Positions 38,458 through 43,785 of a DNA stretch of 43,785 nt are shown here, in pieces (within the stretch, counting starts at the first letter, position 1; the number at the start of each line of letters is the position of its first letter). The position numbers were made by a program, and so were the translations under genes. The notes beneath the pieces were generated by a model, which saw nothing but the letters and a program-made list of their open reading frames with translations, was not told the origin of the DNA and searched no databases. This DNA is from CAYMYN01 sp964394665 (GTDB taxonomy: Bacteria; Planctomycetota; UBA1135; GCA-002686595): NCBI GenBank assembly GCA_964394665.1, contig CAYMYN010000036.1:1-43785 (forward strand), in the 5' to 3' direction.

Positions 38458-39954
38458 CTATTGCTGCTCGGCCTGCTCCTCTCCGCTCGTGGCTAGGCTC
38501 GCCTCCCAGGCGCAGGTCAAGGCCAGGTTCGCCCGGGCCGAGAGGACATCCGGGTGCTCGGCGGGCAGGCTGCGCGCGTCAGCTTCGAGCACGGCCTCGA
38601 AGTGCGCGCGGGCGCCGGGGAGATCGCCCATCTCCAACATCGTCGCGGCCAGGTTCGACCGAGCCCGCAGCAGGTCTGGGTGGTCGTCGGGCAGCGTGCG
38701 CTCGCAGGCCTCGAGTACGCGCTCCTTGAGCGCGCGGGCACCGGGAAAGTCGCCCAGCTCGTGCATCGTGGCGGCCAAGTTCCCGCGCGCCCGAACCAGA
38801 TTCGGGTGGTCCTCCGGCAACGTGCGCTCGCGAGCCTCGAGCACGGCCTCCTCGAGCGCGCGGGCGCCTTCGAAATCGCCCATTTGGTGCATCGTGACCG
38901 CCAAGTTCCCACGCGCTCGGAGCAGATCCGGGTGGTCCGCCGGTAGCGTGCGCTCGCGCGCGGCGAGCACGGCCTCCTGAAGCGCACGGGCACCCTGGTG
39001 GTCGCCCATCGCTTGCACTGTGCTGGCCAGATTCCCCCGCGCCGAGAGCAAAGCGGGGTGGTCGCTTGGGAGGCTGCGCTCGCGAGCCTCCAACACGGCC
39101 TCGAGGAGCGCGCGGGCGCCTTGGAGATCGCCCGTCTCGAACATTGTAACGGCCAAGTTCCCCCGCGCCGCCAAGAGGCTCGGGTGGCCCGCGGGCAGTG
39201 TGCGCTCGCGAACCTGCAGCACGGCCTCGAAGAGCGAGCGGGCACCTTGGTAGTCGCCCATCTGAAAGACCGTGATGGCCAGGCTCTGCCGCGCCCTGAG
39301 GAGGTCGGGGTCGTCGGCGGGCAGGGTGCGCTCGCGCGCATGCAGCACGGCCTCCTCGAGCGCGCGGGCGCCAGGGAGATCCCCCATCTCCCGCATCGTG
39401 ACGGCCAGGTTCCCCCGCGCCCGAAGGAGGTCGGGGTGGTCCCCGGGCAGCGTGCGCTCGTACTCCGCGAGCACGGCCTCCTCGAGCTCCCGGGCCCCCG
39501 GGAGATCGCCCATCTCGGCCATGGTGACGGCCAGCCTCCCTCGCGCCACGAGGAGATCCGGATGGTCGGCGGGCAGCGTGCGCTCGCGCTGCTCGAGCAC
39601 GGCGCGCCGGATGCGCTCGGCGGCGCGCAGCTCGCCCGCGTCGTGGGCGAAGGCGCCCAGCTCTTGGCACAGGTCGCTCGATGCCTCGTTGTCGTCCTTG
39701 GCCAGCGCGCGAACGGCGTCCTCGACGGCGGAGGCCACGAGCTCCCGCGCACGCTCGGCTTCACCCGCGCTCTGCGCAGCACGCGCCGCGTCGAGGGTCG
39801 CGCGCAGGCTGGGGAAGGGATCCTCCGCGCCCTCAGGCTCCTGGAGCGCCGACGGACGCGGCGTGGACGACGCGGGCGGCACGAGCGCCAACACCATTGC
39901 GCCGGCAACGAGCAGGCACGCGGAGAGGCGCAGAATAGCGAGTCGGATCTTCAT
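38458..39954 (-). CDS. TPR half of array copy 2, ending at the in-frame TAG
   Basis: 498 residues from the ATG at 39952-39954. The N-terminus is signal-peptide-like (KIRLAILRLSACLLVAGAMVLAL). A helical cap with ERIRRAVLEQ resembles copies 1 and 4. About 8 full and one partial 42-residue TPR units (124-480) follow. The chain ends EEQAEQQ then TAG. At the equivalent place the other three copies read W-[PS]-R-A, and here the codons after TAG encode S-R-A, so TAG replaces TGG by one change at base 38459. As translated it would be an exported TPR protein with no protease. It starts 44 bases after copy 1. Treat it together with the following CHAT half as one interrupted gene. Confidence 0.85.
   Translation of the reverse strand: MKIRLAILRLSACLLVAGAMVLALVPPASSTPRPSALQEPEGAEDPFPSLRATLDAARAAQSAGEAERARELVASAVEDAVRALAKDDNEASSDLCQELGAFAHDAGELRAAERIRRAVLEQRERTLPADHPDLLVARGRLAVTMAEMGDLPGARELEEAVLAEYERTLPGDHPDLLRARGNLAVTMREMGDLPGARALEEAVLHARERTLPADDPDLLRARQSLAITVFQMGDYQGARSLFEAVLQVRERTLPAGHPSLLAARGNLAVTMFETGDLQGARALLEAVLEARERSLPSDHPALLSARGNLASTVQAMGDHQGARALQEAVLAARERTLPADHPDLLRARGNLAVTMHQMGDFEGARALEEAVLEARERTLPEDHPNLVRARGNLAATMHELGDFPGARALKERVLEACERTLPDDHPDLLRARSNLAATMLEMGDLPGARAHFEAVLEADARSLPAEHPDVLSARANLALTCAWEASLATSGEEQAEQQ
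38515..39585 (-). repeat. 126-bp tandem repeats encoding TPR units, copy 2
   Basis: About 8.5 in-frame units of 126 bases, the shortest and most homogeneous array. Units typically read ERTLPADHPDLLRARGNLAV, with M-G-D in place of the L-G-D usual in the other copies. Confidence 0.88.
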
Positions 39955-39998
39955 GGTCGGCTCGTGGGAGGTGGCAGAGACTCGTGCGACGGGCCACA

Positions 39999-42900
39999 TC
40001 AGTTCGGATCGCCGGTCAGCACCCAGGCGGCCCAGTCGCGCAGCGGGTGGCCTTCGGCGCGCAACTCGAGCTTGGTGCGCCAGAGGGCTTCGGACTTGGG
40101 CAGGCCCTCGTGCCAGAGCCGAGTGTAGAAGCGCTCGAAGAACTTCGCCGTCGCCGCGTCGTCGACCTTCCACAGGCTCGTGATCACGCTGCGGGCGCCG
40201 GCCATGTGGAGGGCCTTCTGCAGGGAGGCGACGCCCTGGCCGGCGCGCGACAGGCGGCCCACGTTCGTGTCGCAGGCGGACAGCACGGCCAGCTCGCAGT
40301 TCGTGAGGTCGAGGCCGGAGAGCTCTTCCGCGGTCAAGAGGCCCGGCACGCGGCCGAGGAAGTCGGGGGCGAGGTTCGCGCCGGCCAGCGCCAGGCCGCA
40401 GAGCAGCAGCGGGCTCATGCCGCCCACGGTCTCCGCGGTGTCGGTGCGCAGCGCTAGACCCGCCCGGCTCGAGTCGGCTCCCTCGTCGCGATCGGCGAAG
40501 GAGCGGATGCGATCGGGTGCGAACCAACCGTGCGTCGCCAGGTGCAGCCAGCGGGTCTTGGGTGCCAGGGCCTCGAGAGATGCGAGCGATGCGCGCGGGC
40601 CCTCGAGCAGAATCGCCTGCGCATCGAGTCCCACGGAATCGCGCAGCAACTTCGCGATGCTGCGCACCTCGGGGCCGGTCTGTGACAGAGACGCGAAGCC
40701 TCCCTCGGAGGGGCTCCCCCGCAGGACGCCCGCGTAGCCACCGCCTTGGTGCGAGGGGCGCGTTTCGCCGCTCGCTTGGGCCAGGAGGCGCATCTCGGTG
40801 TCGGGTTCCTGCTCTCCTTGGTCCTCGCCCCAGGCCACCGGCTCGGCGCCGTACGCGACGTCGCCCAACGCCACCAATGCACCCGATGGATCGACGGGCG
40901 GATCCTCCGCGAGCAGCTCCCAGAACGAAGTCCGCGTCTCGATCCGCCAGCGCTCGCCCAAGAGACGCTCTTCTTCCTCCAGGTGAAGCGCCTCGAGCGG
41001 AACCAGGTGCAGCATGTCGTCGAGCGCCACGCTCACCCGCTGCGCCGTCCCCAGGGCCGACACCAGGGGATCCCACACGAGCCGCCGCAGCGCGCGCGCC
41101 TCGGTAGCGCCGGACGAACTTGCCGGTGCATCGAGCCCGATCCCCCGCGGCCCGCTCTCCTGGCCCGAGCCCGAGCGCACATGCGCCGTCGTCCCCACGC
41201 CGATCGTCGCGCGCCAGTCCCTCACGGCAAGGTCGATCGCCTCGATCGAGCCCAGGTCCACGAACGCGAGCTTCGGCTCCGATCCCGCCTCGCCGCGCGC
41301 CAGCACGAAGGCGCCCAAGCTCTCGAGGCCGCGCTCCCTTCCTTCGGGTTGCTCCGCCTTCGCGCCGTCCTCAGGTTCCTCGAGCCACCAGCGCGTGTAC
41401 CTGCGAAAGGCGACCAGCACCTCGCCAGACCTCAGACGTGCGGCCAGGGTCGACGCATCGACCCAAAGTCCCGCGAATCCCTCCCCCAGGAGATCCGTCG
41501 CTAACCCTGCAAGTTCTCTCTCCGCCCTCTCGCGGCGCGTCCGCGCCGCGTGGAAGGCTTCCGGGCTCCCGCCCTCCTGCGCCAGGCTGGCCAGTTCCGC
41601 GCGCGCCGTACGCGCTAGCTCCCGAAGACGCCCGTACTCCGCAGAGCTGCGCGCGGCCCGCGCGAGGCTCACCGACGACAACCCCGCGCCGCGTCCGGTC
41701 TCCGAGAGGGCGAACCCCGCCAGAGCAAGCTCCTCGGCCGGCTCGAAGCGACCGTACCCCTGCGCGAGTGAGAGCGCGAGACTCAGTGGCATCTCGATCA
41801 CCTGCGCAGCGCGCTCCTCCGCTTCACGGCTCGAGGACTCCAGGAGAAGGCCCCGTGTCGTGCGCCGCGCCGAGTTGGAAACGTCCACGACCAGCTCGAA
41901 TGCCCGGCTCCAACCCCAATCCGTCTCCGGTCCTACGACCGGTCCCGGCTCGCGACTCTCCCCTGTCCTCGCGACGGAACCCAACGCCAGGTCCAGGCAA
42001 CCCACGGCCAAGTTGCGCCGCGCCAGGAGCAGCTCTGGATGGTCCTCTGGGAGTATTCGTTCGCGTCCGGCCAACACGCGCTCGAGGTGTGCGCACGCAC
42101 CACGGACGTCACCGAGCTTCCGCAGCGACAAGGCGAAGTTGTGACGCGCTCGCAGGAGATCAGGATGATCCTCCGGCAGGGTTCGTTCGAGCGCCTCGAG
42201 CACGCGCTCCTCCAGCAGGCGGGCATGCTGATAGTCGCCCTGCGCCTTGCTGGACGTGGCCAGGTGGCTCCACGCGACGAGGAGTTCGGGGTGGTCCGCC
42301 GGCAGAGTGCGCTCCCTGATCTCCGCGACACGCTGTAGGTGTTCTCGGGCGCCTGCGAGGTCGCCGAGGCGAAACAAGGTCACCGCGAGGTTCGACCTTG
42401 CCCGGAGAAGTTGGGGATGATCCTCGGCCAGCGCACCTTCCAGACCTGCCAGCGCGCGCTCCCCCAGCGACCGGGCCGCTTGAAGGTCGCCCAATCCGAA
42501 CATCGTCCCGGCCAGGCCCATGCGCGCTGCGAGGAGATCCGGATGCTCATCGGGCAGCGTGCGCTCGAGGACCTCGAGCACGCGCTCCTCGAGCTCCCGG
42601 GCTGCAGGGAGGCTACCCATCTCCTTGAGAGTCAAGGCCATGGCTCGTCGCGCCCTCTGGAGGTTCGGATGGTCCTCCGGTAGGGTCCGCTCGAGGGCTT
42701 CCAGGACTCGTTCACGGAGCAGGCGGGCGCCATGCAGGTCGCGAAGTCGGTACAACGTCTCAGCCACGTTCGCCCGCATTGCGAGGACATCCGGATGATC
42801 CTCTGGCAGGGTTCGCTCCAGCCCAGTCAACGCCCGCTCCTGCAACGCGCAAGCGACCTGCAATTCACCGAGCTCGAGCATCGTTCCAGCCAAGTTCGCA

Positions 42901-43785
42901 ACGGCCCGGAGCAGATCGCGATGGTCCTCGAGAAGCGTACGTTCGCGAGCCTGGAGCACCCGCTCTTGCACCGCACGGGCGCCCTCCAGGTCGCCGAGGT
43001 CGCGCATCGTCAAGGCGAGATTCTCTCGAGCGCTCAGGAGCCGAGGATCCTCCTCCGGCAACCCCCGCTCGAGTGCCTCAACGATACGCTCGTCCAAGGC
43101 CCGGGCACCCTGCAGGTCACCGAGCGCCCGAAGCGTCACGGCTAGATTCGTCCGCGCGCGTGCTAGATGCGGATGGTGCTCGGGGAGGACACGTTCTCGG
43201 GCCTCCAGCACATCCTCGAAGAGTTCGCGTGCGCCCTGCAGGTCACCCAGCACCTGGATCACGATGGCCAGATTCTCGCGAGCGGAGATCAGAAGGGCGT
43301 GGTCGCCTGCCAACGTTCGCTCTCGCGCCTCGAGGACGCGTTCGAACAGCGCACGGGCGCCCCCCAGGTCGCCGAGCTGGTATAGGGTGATGGCCACGTA
43401 TTGCTGAGCGGCCAGGAGCTCCGGGTCGTCAGCGGGCAACGTGCGCTCGGCGAGCTCCAGGTTGGCACGCCGAAATCGTTCGGCTTCGCGCGTGGCACCC
43501 AATTCGTGCGCGAAGTGCCCGATCTCGCAGAGACACAGGTGTATCGGCTCTCGATGCCGCGCGAGGACAGGCAGCGCCAGATCGATTGCGGCGGACACGC
43601 GCTCGCGGGCCACGTCGAGCTCCCCCGCAGCTCGGGCCTGGCGGGCGGACTCGAGGGCCGCGCGCGCGGAGGCGATCCCAACCTCCTGCTCGCTCGGGTC
43701 TCCCGCTGGGACGCCCCCCTGCGACGGTCTGGCGGAAGTGAACGGTTCGCGCGCCCCGGTCGCGGACACGAAGCCGGTCGCGGAG
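39999..43785 (-). CDS. TPR-CHAT caspase-like protein, array copy 1, 5' end outside window
   Basis: The frame is open to the window edge; a GTG at 43767-43769 is possible but gives no signal peptide, so the true start is probably outside. From that GTG the protein has 1256 residues. About 11.5 TPR-type units lie at 108-595, the linker Trp is in DWGWSRAFEL, and a helical middle domain precedes the CHAT domain with His1080 (LHLATHGWF) and Cys1166 (LSACDTNVG). The C-terminus DWAAWVLTGDPN is identical to copy 4, and the two genes share long identical DNA runs near their 3' ends. It is the most upstream copy visible; more copies or a regulator could lie beyond the edge. Confidence 0.92.
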   Translation of the reverse strand, partial: SATGFVSATGAREPFTSARPSQGGVPAGDPSEQEVGIASARAALESARQARAAGELDVARERVSAAIDLALPVLARHREPIHLCLCEIGHFAHELGATREAERFRRANLELAERTLPADDPELLAAQQYVAITLYQLGDLGGARALFERVLEARERTLAGDHALLISARENLAIVIQVLGDLQGARELFEDVLEARERVLPEHHPHLARARTNLAVTLRALGDLQGARALDERIVEALERGLPEEDPRLLSARENLALTMRDLGDLEGARAVQERVLQARERTLLEDHRDLLRAVANLAGTMLELGELQVACALQERALTGLERTLPEDHPDVLAMRANVAETLYRLRDLHGARLLRERVLEALERTLPEDHPNLQRARRAMALTLKEMGSLPAARELEERVLEVLERTLPDEHPDLLAARMGLAGTMFGLGDLQAARSLGERALAGLEGALAEDHPQLLRARSNLAVTLFRLGDLAGAREHLQRVAEIRERTLPADHPELLVAWSHLATSSKAQGDYQHARLLEERVLEALERTLPEDHPDLLRARHNFALSLRKLGDVRGACAHLERVLAGRERILPEDHPELLLARRNLAVGCLDLALGSVARTGESREPGPVVGPETDWGWSRAFELVVDVSNSARRTTRGLLLESSSREAEERAAQVIEMPLSLALSLAQGYGRFEPAEELALAGFALSETGRGAGLSSVSLARAARSSAEYGRLRELARTARAELASLAQEGGSPEAFHAARTRRERAERELAGLATDLLGEGFAGLWVDASTLAARLRSGEVLVAFRRYTRWWLEEPEDGAKAEQPEGRERGLESLGAFVLARGEAGSEPKLAFVDLGSIEAIDLAVRDWRATIGVGTTAHVRSGSGQESGPRGIGLDAPASSSGATEARALRRLVWDPLVSALGTAQRVSVALDDMLHLVPLEALHLEEEERLLGERWRIETRTSFWELLAEDPPVDPSGALVALGDVAYGAEPVAWGEDQGEQEPDTEMRLLAQASGETRPSHQGGGYAGVLRGSPSEGGFASLSQTGPEVRSIAKLLRDSVGLDAQAILLEGPRASLASLEALAPKTRWLHLATHGWFAPDRIRSFADRDEGADSSRAGLALRTDTAETVGGMSPLLLCGLALAGANLAPDFLGRVPGLLTAEELSGLDLTNCELAVLSACDTNVGRLSRAGQGVASLQKALHMAGARSVITSLWKVDDAATAKFFERFYTRLWHEGLPKSEALWRTKLELRAEGHPLRDWAAWVLTGDPN
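41985..43448 (-). repeat. 126-bp tandem repeats encoding TPR units, copy 1
   Basis: About 11.5 in-frame units of 126 bases coding ERTLP-DHP type TPR modules. These units are the most diverged from the consensus among the upstream copies. Confidence 0.88.

Noticed and set aside
38442..38460. A frameshift between the TPR and CHAT halves of copy 2
   Set aside because: Both halves are in the same frame; a single TAG codon is the only interruption.
28179..38496. Long plus-strand frames with periodic repeats opposite the CHAT genes
   Set aside because: The periodicity is simply the complement of the 126-base TPR repeats.
36601..39954. Two originally separate genes, one TPR and one CHAT
   Set aside because: The codons after the TAG continue the conserved linker (S-R-A) without a start codon or ribosome site, and the three paralogs are single-chain.
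30669..43448. Possible CRISPR array because of regularly spaced repeats
   Set aside because: The unit is 126 bases, in frame and entirely coding; there are no spacers and no cas genes.
28707..43785. A Csx29/gRAMP-type CRISPR-guided caspase system
   Set aside because: No cas7-11-like gene, crRNA array or other CRISPR component is present, and the proteins look exported.

Overview
This is a very GC-rich window that I assign to a Planctomycetota bacterium. The evidence is the partial 16S rRNA at the left edge, an LpxC-FabZ fusion, lipid A genes beside bamA, Asp/Asn-rich calcium-binding repeats of the planctomycete type in secreted proteins, a DUF3299-like protein, a membrane WD40 protein that looks like a Ser/Thr kinase without its kinase, and a cluster of large TPR-CHAT proteins. 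I cannot name the genus.

Layout. (1) 1-987: 5' two thirds of a 16S rRNA gene on the minus strand, with a convincing upstream promoter (about 1208-1255). (2) 1744-20332: a long minus-strand housekeeping run. In transcription order: glmU, prs, rplY, pth, rpsF, rpsR, rplI, dnaB, bamA, lpxD, lpxC-fabZ, lpxA, a Gfo/Idh/MocA oxidoreductase (possible gnnA) and ileS; then, after a 468-base gap, a LysM/YkuD L,D-transpeptidase. The genes cover UDP-GlcNAc supply, early lipid A synthesis, outer-membrane protein assembly, translation, replication and wall cross-linking. (3) 20759-26475: a plus-strand block with two paralogous secreted choice-of-anchor-E-like proteins, a kinase-less membrane WD40 protein and a DUF3299-like protein. 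(4) 26438-28546: minus-strand membrane protein with one c-type heme motif, and a Tat-exported Gfo/Idh/MocA oxidoreductase. (5) 28707-43785: four tandem minus-strand TPR-CHAT (caspase-like) genes, 21-44 bases apart, filling the last 15 kb.

The CHAT array is the most unusual part. All four copies keep the His/Cys dyad (ATHG and SACDTN). The three complete N-termini look like signal peptides or signal anchors. Each carries a different number of 42-residue repeats (about 11, 8, 10 and 14 full units in transcription order). The second copy (36601-39954) is cut by one in-frame TAG exactly where the other three have a Trp (W-[PS]-R-A), so a single TGG to TAG change separates its TPR half from its CHAT half. 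The same copy is also a mosaic, with a TPR/linker region like copies 1 and 4 and a protease region like copy 3. Other points: ileS has the swapped GIHH form of the HIGH motif, and the oxidoreductase coupled to lpxA suggests amide-type lipid A precursors.
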